A DNA stretch of 64,000 bases from Saprospiraceae bacterium. Its GTDB lineage: Bacteria; Bacteroidota; Bacteroidia; Chitinophagales; Saprospiraceae. This document shows positions 9,244 through 20,654 of the stretch, in pieces. Where the stretch lies: the NCBI GenBank assembly GCA_028280415.1, contig JANQLV010000002.1:1-64000 (forward strand), written 5' to 3'. Made by a program: the position numbers and the translations under genes. Each line of letters begins with the position of its first letter. The stretch's first letter is position 1. Under the pieces are notes generated by a model. The model ran no database searches and was not told the origin of the DNA. It saw only the letters and a program-made list of their open reading frames with translations.

Positions 9244-11151
9244 TTACTCTTTCTCTGCGCTTACTTGTACCTCATTTGTTTCTTCTTCACTTTTCACCTC
9301 TGTCAAGTTTGAAACCATATTGCTCAAAGCAGCAACCTGTGCTTTCAAATCTTTCAATTCATCCAGCTCACTTTGCAAAGCAGTAATTTCTTCCTTTTGA
9401 GCTTCAATCAGCTCTTGTTGTTCTTTTATTGCTTCTACCAGTACCGGAGTCATTTTCGCATAGTCTACCGCTTTATATCCGCTGGCTTCTGTATTGACCA
9501 ATTCAGGAAATAAGGTTTCCATTTCTTGTGCAATAAAACCAATCTGATGCCGCTCACTAAAACCTTTAGTAGGATATTCTTCTATTTTCCAATCATAATG
9601 AACACCTCTGAGCTGTAATAATTTATCCAAAGTCCCTTCCAGGGTACTTATATTTTTCTTAAACCGGATATCGGAAGCACAGGTTGTACTATTCATGATC
9701 GTCGTGTTAGTAGCTGCAATTGTACCACAAACTTCCAGTTCCGTAGCAGGGATAACCGTTCCAATACCAACCCGATTGTTCGTAGCATCCACTCGTAAAG
9801 CCGTAACAAAACCAGAACCTATAAAAGAAGCTCCGGTATTCAAAGTATATGTTACATCACCGGCAAAAACAGATGTACCTGTAAAACGAGAAACGCCACT
9901 GACATCCAAGGCAACTGATGGCTCAACATTAATGCCCAGATTACCACTCTTCACATAAACATTGCCCGATTCCACCTGTAACCTATGACTAGGGCTTGCA
10001 GTACCCAATCCGATATCATTATCACCATCGATAAATAATGCATTATCATCTGCACCAGGTTTAATTTTAAATGGTAATTCCGAACCATTGGTCACATCTC
10101 TAACAAAGAAATTTGTTTCATTACCGGCTACATCCCAGGTCTGTGATCCAAATCCAGATGAACCATCTTGCTGTAAACGCATAGTAGGAGTATCTCCATC
10201 GTTTATATGTAATTCCAGAACAGGTGCAGAGGTACCGATTCCAATGTCTCCTTGTGCATCGACGATCAATGCATTAGCCGGGGCACCTGCCGCAATACGG
10301 AATGGAACACGACCAGCAGTAGCATCTTCAATAGCAAAAAAGTTTGGTCCACCATTATCAGAACTGTTGATAGTAATACGCCAGTCATTGCTTGGAAAAC
10401 TCCCCGAATTACTGGTATCATCAAAATGGATACGCAGATTGTTCTCTTTCAGGCGCTGGGTATCAAAACCAAAACTTTCAGTACTTGTACAATCAAGTCC
10501 TACACAAATACTTCCCTGAACAATCACATCCTGAGTAAAAACCTGCGCGTCATCGTCCATCGTATTATCAATAGCAGGAATTTCATAGCCTGGCAACATT
10601 GCTGTACCGTAATCAATATTGACCTGATCCAACGAGGCATACATCACCGGGTGATCCTGTTGCCATACGCCCGACATAGCGGGTAAATTCATCCTTTTGC
10701 CCTCTTTCTGATCAGGAGAAACAAATTTACTGTTCAAAATTCTAAAATAAATATTTGTTACTTCTACTCTTTCGGGAAGATTATGCGCTTGACGAAAGGC
10801 CAGAATTTGTTCTTGATTATTAGTACTCAATAAAGCACGAAGTTCCTTGCGTTCTTCATCAGTAAGTTTTACAATAGGTGTAATTTGTAAAACATAACTA
10901 CCATCAGCGAAAGGTTTTCCATCTGCTTTCAATGCAGCAATTGAAATTTTATCAGTATAATCTACCTCTTGTTTCCAATAGTAATTATTCTCACCACCAA
11001 TTTCCAGCATATATGAATTAGGGGCAATCAGTTGAAAGTCAGCTTTTTCAGCTGTAATCTCACTTTGCTTTATTATCTGAGCATACATTGAGTTCAGAGA
11101 AAAAACACTTACAGTGAGCAAAACAAATAAAATACGCATTCTAATTTTCAT
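9244..11151 (-). CDS. Tail fiber domain-containing surface protein (peptidase S74 chaperone)
   Basis: The 635-residue protein has a signal peptide (MKIRMRILFVLLTVSVFS, cleavage near MYAQ). The middle contains repeated beta-strand stretches of the kind VGIGTxxPxxxLEVxG, as in trimeric fibres. Residues about 515-610 match the intramolecular chaperone domain of peptidase S74: SDIRFKKNISTLEGTLDKLL, HQIGFIAQEMETLFPELV, YKAVDYAKMTPVLVEAIKE. A coiled coil (QQELIEAQKEEITALQSELDEL) ends the protein. No T9SS tail is present. S74 domains promote trimer folding and may be cleaved off. This is a cell-surface version, not a phage gene: there are no phage genes around it and it has a signal peptide. It leads a two-gene unit with the small T9SS protein. 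Confidence 0.9.
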   Translation of the reverse strand: MKIRMRILFVLLTVSVFSLNSMYAQIIKQSEITAEKADFQLIAPNSYMLEIGGENNYYWKQEVDYTDKISIAALKADGKPFADGSYVLQITPIVKLTDEERKELRALLSTNNQEQILAFRQAHNLPERVEVTNIYFRILNSKFVSPDQKEGKRMNLPAMSGVWQQDHPVMYASLDQVNIDYGTAMLPGYEIPAIDNTMDDDAQVFTQDVIVQGSICVGLDCTSTESFGFDTQRLKENNLRIHFDDTSNSGSFPSNDWRITINSSDNGGPNFFAIEDATAGRVPFRIAAGAPANALIVDAQGDIGIGTSAPVLELHINDGDTPTMRLQQDGSSGFGSQTWDVAGNETNFFVRDVTNGSELPFKIKPGADDNALFIDGDNDIGLGTASPSHRLQVESGNVYVKSGNLGINVEPSVALDVSGVSRFTGTSVFAGDVTYTLNTGASFIGSGFVTALRVDATNNRVGIGTVIPATELEVCGTIAATNTTIMNSTTCASDIRFKKNISTLEGTLDKLLQLRGVHYDWKIEEYPTKGFSERHQIGFIAQEMETLFPELVNTEASGYKAVDYAKMTPVLVEAIKEQQELIEAQKEEITALQSELDELKDLKAQVAALSNMVSNLTEVKSEEETNEVQVSAEKE

Positions 11152-11557
11152 GTTACATGAAATTTTAGGGTTATGTAAAATAATTTTGATCTAAACCGTA
11201 AACCAGCCTATTGCGAATCAAAGTATGATTCAGTGAAGAATAAGTCAGTTATTATTGAAATTTATTGTTGGAAATTAATTCTTGACACAGCAGTATGGGA
11301 TGACACTGCCCCTTTGTTATATTGTGTTTATTTACTAAGAGAAGTGATTGCTTTATTATTGGTTTCTTGACTTATTTGGAGCTAAATTACCTAAACTTTT
11401 AAATAAAAAAGAAAGAAAAAGATTTTTTTTCTTAGAAAACCTCGCTATGATCCATTATTCATTCATCAAAAACAAGAGGCAATCTATGTAATTTTACTTA
11501 TAACATAGATTAGCCCTCAATAGGATCAATTCAATAAAGAATCTGTATCAAATTAGA
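11152..11557. other. AT-rich intergenic region upstream of the S74 gene
   Basis: No gene seen. It must include the promoter of the minus-strand S74 gene, but no convincing TAnnTTTG plus TTG pair was found. A weak inverted repeat ATCTATGT/ACATAGAT with a 13-nt loop lies at 11482-11510. Confidence 0.4.
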
Positions 11558-11812
11558 TTATTTATCCAGCAGAATCAGCTTCTAAGAAGCTGATTCATCA
11601 GCGGTGCTTATCCGGTAGTAAAATATTCCTGAGGATGGTAAATCTCCTTTGCCTATCTCCACTCTGTTATAAACCGATGCATAATTGCCTTCCATACTGT
11701 AGACTATTCTACCCGATACATCGCATATCTCTACTTCTACTAATCCACTTTCTGGTAAACTAAAATCGATCATCATCGTCAATTTGAATAGATAAACAAA
11801 AAAATAACTCAA
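11558..11812 (-). pseudogene. Remnant of a T9SS C-terminal sorting domain, with an in-frame TAG
   Basis: Reading on the minus strand, TMMIDFSLPESG, VEICDVSGRIVYS and SGIFYYRISTADESAS reproduce the body of a T9SS type A sorting domain. The frame then meets TAG (11584-11582), but directly after it the same frame reads KLILLDK before TAA at 11560-11558, which is exactly how such domains end. The upstream part has no NPF motif, no signal peptide and no cargo; the open frame begins only at a TTG (11812). This is the tail of a lost or truncated secreted protein. A short expressed protein is possible but would be neither exported nor complete. Confidence 0.75.
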
Positions 11813-11894
11813 ACAAGTGCTTTATTTAATATGATCGACATGCAGGGTTAACATTTCAAAAATAATTTTGAAAAACAAACAAAACCTCAAGATC

Positions 11895-12785
11895 ATGCAT
11901 CGAGTACGAAAATTGAATACCTTTATATTATTAGGTACACCAATTTTATTATTCTTAATTCGAGCAATTCCTTTGAACAAAAACCATAAAGCGACCAATT
12001 ATCTTCCCGATCTTTCATTTGTCACTCCACTCCCAAATGCGCATGCACATAATGATTACGAGCATTCCTTTCCTTTAATCGAAGCTTTATCCCATGGTTT
12101 CACTTCTATTGAAGTAGATGTACATCTAATCAATGGTCATCTTTTTGTTAACCATCTACGTCCTTTTTTCCCGAATCCCGAAAGAACGATCCAGAAGCTT
12201 TATCTCGATCCTCTGTTTCAGAAATTTCAAAATGATCCGAATAACTTCCTCTTCAATGATCAGACGCCACTCACCTTGATGGTCGATATCAAATCTAATA
12301 GCGAACAGACCTACGAATGCCTGAAAAATATTTTAAGTGCATACGAACCGATGCTTACTTCCTGGAAAAACAATCAAGAGCGCCCGGGAGCAGTCAAAAT
12401 ATTATTAAGTGGGAACCGTCCGATAGAAACCGCTTTATCTGAACAAATACGCTGGGTACAAATTGATGGCAGAATAGAAGATATTGGTAAAAATTTCCAT
12501 CCGGAATTTATGCCGATTATAAGCGATAAATATTCCAAAGTATTGGGCAAACAACTTTTTAGCAAAAGACTATCATCAAAAAAACTTGTTAAGCTCAAAA
12601 GCATCGCCGAGCAAACCCATGCAGAAGGGAAAAAACTTAGACTATGGAAAAGCCCCGAAGATGAACTAATCTGGAGTCAATTACTAAGTCAGGGAGTTGA
12701 TATTATCAATACGGACAGCCTAATCCTGCTTTCCAGATTTTTAAACCACTCCGACTCATCCGCCAAATCCTACGTTTCAAAGTAA
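11895..12785 (+). CDS. PI-PLC/GDPD-like phosphodiesterase, AIM6 homolog, membrane-anchored or secreted
   Basis: About 296 residues from ATG 11895; an upstream in-frame TTG at 11868 is less likely. The N-terminus has one hydrophobic segment (FILLGTPILLFLIRAI). The conserved opening NAHAHNDYEHSFPLIEAL with GFTSIEVDVHLINGHLFVNH matches the TIM-barrel phosphodiesterases annotated as AIM6 homologs, related to glycerophosphodiester phosphodiesterase and PI-PLC; the two histidines and the EVDV acidic residues are the likely active site. TLMVDIKSNS and GVDIINTDS are later barrel strands. Substrate unknown; a phosphodiester lipid headgroup is likely by family. Single gene, no clear operon partner. Confidence 0.8.
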   Translation: MHRVRKLNTFILLGTPILLFLIRAIPLNKNHKATNYLPDLSFVTPLPNAHAHNDYEHSFPLIEALSHGFTSIEVDVHLINGHLFVNHLRPFFPNPERTIQKLYLDPLFQKFQNDPNNFLFNDQTPLTLMVDIKSNSEQTYECLKNILSAYEPMLTSWKNNQERPGAVKILLSGNRPIETALSEQIRWVQIDGRIEDIGKNFHPEFMPIISDKYSKVLGKQLFSKRLSSKKLVKLKSIAEQTHAEGKKLRLWKSPEDELIWSQLLSQGVDIINTDSLILLSRFLNHSDSSAKSYVSK

Positions 12786-14460
<1,675 letters not shown>

Positions 14461-14511
14461 TCTAAGACATCATATGAATTGAGAAAATTACATTTATCAA
14501 AGTCAAAAACA

Positions 14512-15687
14512 ATGGATTCCGCTTTAACAAAATCTAAAACGGTGCATACAGCTTCAAAAAATATTGAGATCATTCCGGTCGAAAATAAAAAGCAGCTAAA
14601 ACTGTTTATTGATTTTCCGCATGAGCATTATAAAGCGGATCGCAATTATGTACCCGAACTTTTCATCGCACAAAGAGATATGCTGACCAAGGGCAAGCAT
14701 CCTTCTCATGATCATATCGATTTTCAGTTATTTCTGGCTTATCATAAAGGAAAAATCTGTGGTAGAATTGCCGGGATTTATAATTTAAACCACAATAAAT
14801 TTGTCAATCACCCCGATGGTTTCTTTGGTTTTTTTGATACGGTAGATGATTATGAGGTCAGTAAAAAACTGCTGGATGCCGCTTTCGGCTTTCTAAAAGC
14901 CAAAAATATCAAACGTGTCATTGGTCCTGTAAACTTTTCTACGAATGATCCTTCCGGTTTACTCGTCGATGGTTTTGAAAGGCCACCGCAGTTAATGATG
15001 ACTTTCAACAAGCCTTATTATGCTAGTCATTTGGAAAAATATGGTTTTACAAAAAGGATGGATTTACTGGCTTATTGGTTTGATATTGACACGATTCCAA
15101 AACGTATTTCTTCTCTGGCCAAAAACATCGAAGCAAGACTCAAGCGAAATAACATTATTATCCGCACCATCAATTTGAAAGATTTTAAGAACGAGGTAAA
15201 AAAGATCAGAGAAATTTACAATCAGGCCTGGGATAAAAACTGGGGTTTTGTTCCAATGACCGATAAGGAGTTCGACTATGTCGCCAAAGATATGAAATTG
15301 ATGCTGGACAAGAATTTTGTTTTGATTGCGGAGAAAGATGGATTACCTATTGGATTTGCTTTAGCCTTGCCTAACATTAACGATATTTTAATTCATGTAA
15401 AAAAAGGGCGCTTATTTCCAACCGGGATTTTCAAATTGCTTTTTAATAAGAAAAAAATAAAATCTCTTAGAGTTCTCACTCTGGGGATTCTGGAAAAATA
15501 CCGTACGCTAGGTATCGAAGTATGTCTTTACACCAGAATTCAGCAAAAAGCAAGGGAAAAAGGCTATATCGGTGGGGAAGCCTCCTGGGTTTTAGAAACT
15601 AATGAAATGATGAATCGGGAGCTTAAAAACATCGGTAGCTCCGCCTACAAAACTTATCGTTTGTACGAAAGGCCTTTTGAATTATGA
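14512..15687 (+). CDS. GNAT-fold acyltransferase, candidate bacterial ceramide synthase
   Basis: About 391 residues from ATG 14512; a TTG at 14479 is in frame but less likely. Two GNAT-like halves can be seen: the first around FQLFLAYHKGKICGRIAGIYN and RVIGPVNFSTNDPSG, the second around FVLIAEKDGLPIGFALALPN and LTLGILEKYRTLGIEVCLY. There is no signal peptide. Its place between serine palmitoyltransferase and an NAD-dependent reductase matches the gene set for bacterial ceramide synthesis worked out in Caulobacter, where a GNAT-like enzyme N-acylates 3-ketosphinganine. I infer the same reaction here. Its stop overlaps the next start by 4 bp (ATGA), so the two are translationally coupled. Confidence 0.68.
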   Translation: MDSALTKSKTVHTASKNIEIIPVENKKQLKLFIDFPHEHYKADRNYVPELFIAQRDMLTKGKHPSHDHIDFQLFLAYHKGKICGRIAGIYNLNHNKFVNHPDGFFGFFDTVDDYEVSKKLLDAAFGFLKAKNIKRVIGPVNFSTNDPSGLLVDGFERPPQLMMTFNKPYYASHLEKYGFTKRMDLLAYWFDIDTIPKRISSLAKNIEARLKRNNIIIRTINLKDFKNEVKKIREIYNQAWDKNWGFVPMTDKEFDYVAKDMKLMLDKNFVLIAEKDGLPIGFALALPNINDILIHVKKGRLFPTGIFKLLFNKKKIKSLRVLTLGILEKYRTLGIEVCLYTRIQQKAREKGYIGGEASWVLETNEMMNRELKNIGSSAYKTYRLYERPFEL

Positions 15688-16676
15688 AAAATATCCTCCT
15701 GACCGGCGCGACGGGTTTTATCGGTAGTCATCTGGTAGAACAATTGGCTAAGGAGGATATGCGAATCCTGGCCCTGGTCAGAAAAAAGTCCGACACCCGG
15801 GTATTGAAAAAACTAAATATTGAGCTATTTGAAGCAGCATTGGATGATGAAAATCAGTTAATTCAAGTGTTTGATAGCTTAAGCAGCCAAAATATTCAGC
15901 TGGATTTTGTCGTTCATTGTGCAGCAATAACCAAAGGGAGAAACCTGGAGGAATTTATGCATATCAACCGGGAAGGTACGGAAAGGCTAGTCAGCCTGAT
16001 AAAAAAGCATCAACATCCATTACAAAAATTTATTTTCCTGAGTAGCTTGGCGGCCAGCGGGCCCACTCTACTCAATGAAAGTATCAGTATAAAAGATAAA
16101 TCACCTATTACAGATTATGGACGCAGCAAACTAGCGGCAGAATTGTCTCTTGAACAATCTGGTTTGCCTTATCTCATTTTCAGGCCAACAGCGGTCTATG
16201 GGCCCGGAGAGAAGGACATTTTTTCGGTTTTTAAAATAATCAGCCAGGGTCTTAACCCATTAATTGGAAAACACGAACAACAACTCACTTTTATCTATGT
16301 CAAGGATCTGGTAAGCCTTATTATCCAGGGTTTGCACAGCCAGGTGATCGATAAAACTTTTTTTGCAAGCGATGGAAAAGTCTATAGCAAGCAAGCACTT
16401 GGAAATTTTATACGCCAAAGCCTTAGAAAAAAAACACTGACAATTAAAATTCCCTTGTGGTTAGTCAGAATAATTGCTTATGGTTCTCAAACAGTTTATA
16501 GTTTTCGAAACCGATTAAGCCCCTTAAACCTGGAAAAGTTCAAAGAGTTAAAGGCGCAATCCTGGGTCTGTGAAGTCGAACCTACTTTTCGAGCTTTTGA
16601 CTTCCAGCCTGAATATGATCTACAAAAAGGCGTTAAAGAAACCAGCGAGTGGTATGTAGAGGAAGGCTGGATTTAG
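15684..16676 (+). CDS. NAD-dependent epimerase/dehydratase (extended SDR), candidate ceramide reductase
   Basis: The 330-residue protein opens with the Rossmann motif TGATGFIGSHL. FLSSLAASGP supplies the catalytic Ser region, and YGRSK is the YxxxK catalytic pair. FRPTAVYGPGE is the usual extended-SDR substrate loop. The family includes sugar epimerases and 3-beta-hydroxysteroid dehydrogenases. Coupling to the acyltransferase (4-bp overlap) and to serine palmitoyltransferase makes reduction of a 3-oxo-sphingoid or 3-oxo-ceramide the best guess (CerR-type). A role in sugar nucleotide modification for the nearby glycosyltransferases is the main alternative. Confidence 0.75.
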   Translation: MKNILLTGATGFIGSHLVEQLAKEDMRILALVRKKSDTRVLKKLNIELFEAALDDENQLIQVFDSLSSQNIQLDFVVHCAAITKGRNLEEFMHINREGTERLVSLIKKHQHPLQKFIFLSSLAASGPTLLNESISIKDKSPITDYGRSKLAAELSLEQSGLPYLIFRPTAVYGPGEKDIFSVFKIISQGLNPLIGKHEQQLTFIYVKDLVSLIIQGLHSQVIDKTFFASDGKVYSKQALGNFIRQSLRKKTLTIKIPLWLVRIIAYGSQTVYSFRNRLSPLNLEKFKELKAQSWVCEVEPTFRAFDFQPEYDLQKGVKETSEWYVEEGWI

Positions 16677-16836
16677 AGCATTGTAAAACAGTACAAACAA
16701 CCGACGATAAGCTATGATTATCTGCTAGCTCGAAAATGATCAAAAATATTGCAGAAGCATTTTCAAGCGGTATATCCCCGAGATTCAAGATTGTGCCATT
16801 GTGCATTTTGAAGATCAGGTATAAGTAAATAGGTAA

Positions 16837-19422
16837 ATGATGAACATTGGATATCAAATATCAATTAATTCAATTTGGAGATACAGGTTCCATATATTAT
16901 CCGTATTGATCTGTTGGTCTTTGCTCGGTTTGACTACTCTTGATGCACAAATGACGGTGATCAAGGGAAAGGTTCTGGATGCGGAAAACGACGAACCACT
17001 AATTGGTGCAACGGTCAGTTTCCTCGGTACATCCACCGGAGTTAATACGGATTTTGAAGGAAATTATGAGTTGAAATCAAAAACCGCTGCAGATACTATT
17101 ATTGTAGCTTATCTCGGTTATGAAACGCTCCTGCTTCCAATAGAAACAGGGAAAAGGCAAAAACTGGATATTCGTCTGAGCAGCGGAGCTATCCAGCTTC
17201 AGGATGTCGTCGTCACCACAGATGGCAGATATAGCAATAAAAATCCCGCCGTAGCTTTAATTAAAAAGGTAATTGCCAATAAGAAAGAAAACAGGGCTTC
17301 CAATTACGATTTTTATGAATATGAAAAGTATGAAAAACTCGTATTGGGACTCAGTAATGTTTCAGAGAAATTCAAAAACAGAAAAATCTTCAAAAAGTTT
17401 CAATTTCTTTTTGAGGATATGGATACGACCTCATTAAAAGGAAAAGAAGTCTTGCCCATTTATCTCAAAGAGATACTTTCAGATGTTCGCTACCGAAAAT
17501 CACCGGAAAAGACCAAGGAACTTATTCTGGCAGATACCATGATCTCTTTCGAAGGCTATGTTGATAATGACGGACTCAATCAGTACCTGGATAATCTCTA
17601 TCAAAAGATTGACATCTATGATAATAATATTGTAATCCTCAATCAGCAATTTCTCAGTCCGGTAGCTAATGGTGCACCGACTTTTTATAAGTATTTCATT
17701 CAGGATACTTTGCAGGTTGAAGGAACCGAATGTATAGAGCTGTTCTTTGCACCGAAAAACAAACTGGACATTCTTTTTCAGGGCTATCTGTACATCGCTT
17801 ATCAGGATGGGTATAATATCAAAAAGATCGACATGTCGATCAATCCGCAGATCAGCCTCAATTGGGTAAAGAACCTCAATTTGGTACAGGAGTTCGAAAA
17901 AATCGGAGATGAAGGTTATATCCAGGTATCGGATGAATTTTCGGCGGATTTTGGCTTATTCCGTAAGGGAATGGGGATTTTTGGCAGGCGGCTGGTTTCC
18001 AATAAAGACATCAAAATCAACCAGCCCCGGCCAAATGAAGATTACAAGGGCATTCCGATAGAACATTCTGATAATATCGGAGCTCAATTGGATGATTTCT
18101 GGGAATCCCGTCGGCACAAGGCCCTGAGTACAGCAGAAGAAACAACCTACGGAAAGATCGACAGTTTGCAAAATGTCAAGGTTTTCAAAAGAGCAATGAA
18201 TATTGCTTCACTTGTACTCTCGGGATATACCAACGTTGGTCCTTATTTCGAAATCGGGCCGGTTAATACTTTTTACAGCTTCTCTCCGATCGAAGGTTTA
18301 AGATTGAGAGTTGGAGGCCGTACAACACCAAAGTTCAGCCGCAAGATCGAAATCGAAAATTATCTGGCTTACGGTTTCAAAGATGAAAGATATAAAGGGT
18401 ATTTGGGAGTAAGTTATGCTGTAGGGGGCGGAAATTTGCAACAATTTCCGGCGAGGAGATTCCGTGCGAGCTTCCAACACGATACGAAAATCCCCGGGCT
18501 GGCTTTACAGTTTATCCAGGAAGACAACATCCTGCTTTCTTTCAAGCGGGGAGCCAATGATAAATTTTTATACAACACCAATTATCGATTCGAATACCTG
18601 CATGAGTTCAGCAATCATTTTTCCTTTAGACTTGGTTATCGTAACTGGTTGCAAAACCCCGCTGGTAATTTGATTTTTGAAAAACTCGGAGATAACGGCG
18701 AGCTTACCGAAGTCGAAGACTTGCATTCTTCCGAGTTGAAACTAACCCTGCGCTGGGCACCCAACGAAAGATTTTATCAAGGCAAAACCTACCGCCGGCC
18801 AATCATCAATGCCTACCCGATTTTTACCCTGAAATACAATCAGGGTGTTGAAGGTTTATTCGGTGGAGAATACAATTATCAGCAGGTATCGCTGGAAATT
18901 TTCAAACGTTTCTATTTATCTCGTTTGGGCTATTCCGATTTCTTTCTCGATGCCGGTATGACTTTTGGGTCTGCACCCTACCCTTTGCTCGATATTCATC
19001 CGGCGAACCAGACCTACGCTTATCAGCTCCGGGTTTATAATTTGATGAACTTTCTCGAATTTGTCAGTGATCGTTATGTGAGTTTTAATATTGATCACAG
19101 CTTTAATGGATTTTTCCTGAATCGTATTCCGCTGATTCGTCGCCTGAAATTACGCGAAGCTTTTAATGTACGGGTTTTATACGGTGGCTTAAGCGATCAA
19201 AATACCCCGACACCTGAAAACGGGCTTTTGTTCTTTCCAAAAGATGGGGAAGGTAATCCTACTACTTTTACACTGGAAGAAAAACCCTATATCGAAGCAA
19301 GTATCGGACTTTCAAATGTGTTGAAGTTTTTTAGAATAGATTTAGTCAGAAGGTTTACTTATCTCGACAATCCTAATGTAGCCGAATTCGGAGTGCGCGC
19401 CCGTTTCAAAGTGTATTTCTAA
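16837..19422 (+). CDS. DUF5686 outer-membrane protein with carboxypeptidase-like regulatory domain
   Basis: The 861-residue protein has a signal peptide (hydrophobic ILSVLICWSLLGLTT, cleavage near LDAQ). Residues about 40-125 form a carboxypeptidase-D regulatory-like fold (VIKGKVLDAENDEPLIGATV, GVNTDFEGNYEL, VAYLGYE). The rest matches DUF5686: a periplasmic part, then a long C-terminal run of alternating strands ending FGVRARFKVYF, as in an outer-membrane barrel with terminal Phe. Function is unknown in the family. It follows the sphingolipid genes on the same strand after a 160-bp gap and is followed closely (30 bp) by a glycosyltransferase. Confidence 0.85.
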   Translation: MMNIGYQISINSIWRYRFHILSVLICWSLLGLTTLDAQMTVIKGKVLDAENDEPLIGATVSFLGTSTGVNTDFEGNYELKSKTAADTIIVAYLGYETLLLPIETGKRQKLDIRLSSGAIQLQDVVVTTDGRYSNKNPAVALIKKVIANKKENRASNYDFYEYEKYEKLVLGLSNVSEKFKNRKIFKKFQFLFEDMDTTSLKGKEVLPIYLKEILSDVRYRKSPEKTKELILADTMISFEGYVDNDGLNQYLDNLYQKIDIYDNNIVILNQQFLSPVANGAPTFYKYFIQDTLQVEGTECIELFFAPKNKLDILFQGYLYIAYQDGYNIKKIDMSINPQISLNWVKNLNLVQEFEKIGDEGYIQVSDEFSADFGLFRKGMGIFGRRLVSNKDIKINQPRPNEDYKGIPIEHSDNIGAQLDDFWESRRHKALSTAEETTYGKIDSLQNVKVFKRAMNIASLVLSGYTNVGPYFEIGPVNTFYSFSPIEGLRLRVGGRTTPKFSRKIEIENYLAYGFKDERYKGYLGVSYAVGGGNLQQFPARRFRASFQHDTKIPGLALQFIQEDNILLSFKRGANDKFLYNTNYRFEYLHEFSNHFSFRLGYRNWLQNPAGNLIFEKLGDNGELTEVEDLHSSELKLTLRWAPNERFYQGKTYRRPIINAYPIFTLKYNQGVEGLFGGEYNYQQVSLEIFKRFYLSRLGYSDFFLDAGMTFGSAPYPLLDIHPANQTYAYQLRVYNLMNFLEFVSDRYVSFNIDHSFNGFFLNRIPLIRRLKLREAFNVRVLYGGLSDQNTPTPENGLLFFPKDGEGNPTTFTLEEKPYIEASIGLSNVLKFFRIDLVRRFTYLDNPNVAEFGVRARFKVYF

Positions 19423-19452
19423 ATCAGTCAGAACCCGCTCAGAACAGACAAA

Positions 19453-20610
19453 ATGAAGAAAACCAAAGTAGCCTTTTTTGCGGAGATTTTAATCGCTGAT
19501 TTTGACGGAGCGAGCCGGACAATGTTCCAGATTCTGGATCGTATCCCCAAGGAAGAATTCGAGTTTCTTTTCGTTTGTGGGGTTCCGCCGGATAAAGAAT
19601 TGGGTTTTGAAGTTCTACAGGTTCCAACTTTTCGAGTACCTTTTAATAATACATACAGAGTAGCGCTTCCGTTTTTGTCAAAAAGAAAATTACAGAAAAC
19701 GCTGGATGAATTTCAACCGGACGTGATCCACTTTGCCAGCCCTTCCCCTTTGGGTGCTTTCGCAAAAAATTATGCGATCAAAAATCAAATTCCTTTGATA
19801 GCGATTTATCATACGCATTTTATCACTTACATTAAATACTATTTTAGGAAACTGCCTTTTCTAACCTCTTTCTTTTATAAAAAAAGCGTTAATATCACCC
19901 GGGATTATTATAAACATCCGGAAATGGTTTATGTCCCTTCCAGTCAGATTATTCATGAACTACAGGATATTTGTAAACTCCCCGGTCAAAATTTAAAATT
20001 ATGGCAAAGGGGGATTGACAGACAATTATTCAATCCGGCAAAAAGAGATAAAAACTTCATTCGATCTATTGTAAAAAATGATTTACCAAATATTTTATTC
20101 GTCAGCAGACTCGTCTGGGAAAAGAATTTACAAACCTTAATTGACCTCTACCATTATTATGAAAAACAAAAAGTCGAGGTTAATTTTATCGTCGCCGGTG
20201 ATGGCGTTGCCGGAGAAGAGCTTAAACAGTTAATGCCCAATGCTTTTTTTACAGGTGCCCTGGATCACGAAAAACTTTCGGTGCTCTATGCTTCTGCCGA
20301 TGTATTTATTTTTCCTTCGGATACAGAGACCTTTGGCAATGTAGTTATCGAAGCAATGGCTTCGGGATTACCTTGCGTCGTGGCTGATGGCGGTGGTCCG
20401 AAAGGATTTATCAAAGATGAAATAAATGGATTCCTGGTTCCGACCAATGACGTTAAAGCCTACTTTGACAAAATTCAATTGCTGCTGGAAAATCCGATCC
20501 TGAAAACGAGCATTGTGCAGGAAGCACTTCTACTTAGCCAAAGTTTGAGTTGGGATAATCTGGTAGATATTTATTTTAGTGATTTGAAAAAAATGGCCCG
20601 GCGGGCTTAA
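19453..20610 (+). CDS. GT4 glycosyltransferase (MgtA/SQD2-like)
   Basis: The 385-residue GT-B protein has an N-terminal acceptor half (DFDGASRTMFQILDRIP, HFASPSPLGAFAKNYA, IYHTHFITYIKYYF) and a C-terminal donor half with ILFVSRLVWEKNLQTLIDLY, FTGALDHEKLSVLYASADVF and the E-x7-E motif in SDTETFGNVVIEAMASG. The closest style is the SQD2/MgtA group, which often glycosylates lipids. There is no signal peptide; it acts at the inner membrane face. It lies 30 bp after the DUF5686 gene and 44 bp before a second GT4 gene. Given the sphingolipid genes upstream, a ceramide or diacylglycerol acceptor is a reasonable inference. Confidence 0.85.
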   Translation: MKKTKVAFFAEILIADFDGASRTMFQILDRIPKEEFEFLFVCGVPPDKELGFEVLQVPTFRVPFNNTYRVALPFLSKRKLQKTLDEFQPDVIHFASPSPLGAFAKNYAIKNQIPLIAIYHTHFITYIKYYFRKLPFLTSFFYKKSVNITRDYYKHPEMVYVPSSQIIHELQDICKLPGQNLKLWQRGIDRQLFNPAKRDKNFIRSIVKNDLPNILFVSRLVWEKNLQTLIDLYHYYEKQKVEVNFIVAGDGVAGEELKQLMPNAFFTGALDHEKLSVLYASADVFIFPSDTETFGNVVIEAMASGLPCVVADGGGPKGFIKDEINGFLVPTNDVKAYFDKIQLLLENPILKTSIVQEALLLSQSLSWDNLVDIYFSDLKKMARRA

Positions 20611-20654
20611 AGCAATTTCCGAAAGTCAAACCGTGAATATCGAAAAACGAAAGC

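Noticed and set aside
9244..11151. Prophage indicated by a tail-fibre domain
   Set aside because: The gene has a signal peptide and surface-protein neighbours; no capsid, terminase, integrase or other phage genes are present. S74 domains are common in bacterial surface proteins.
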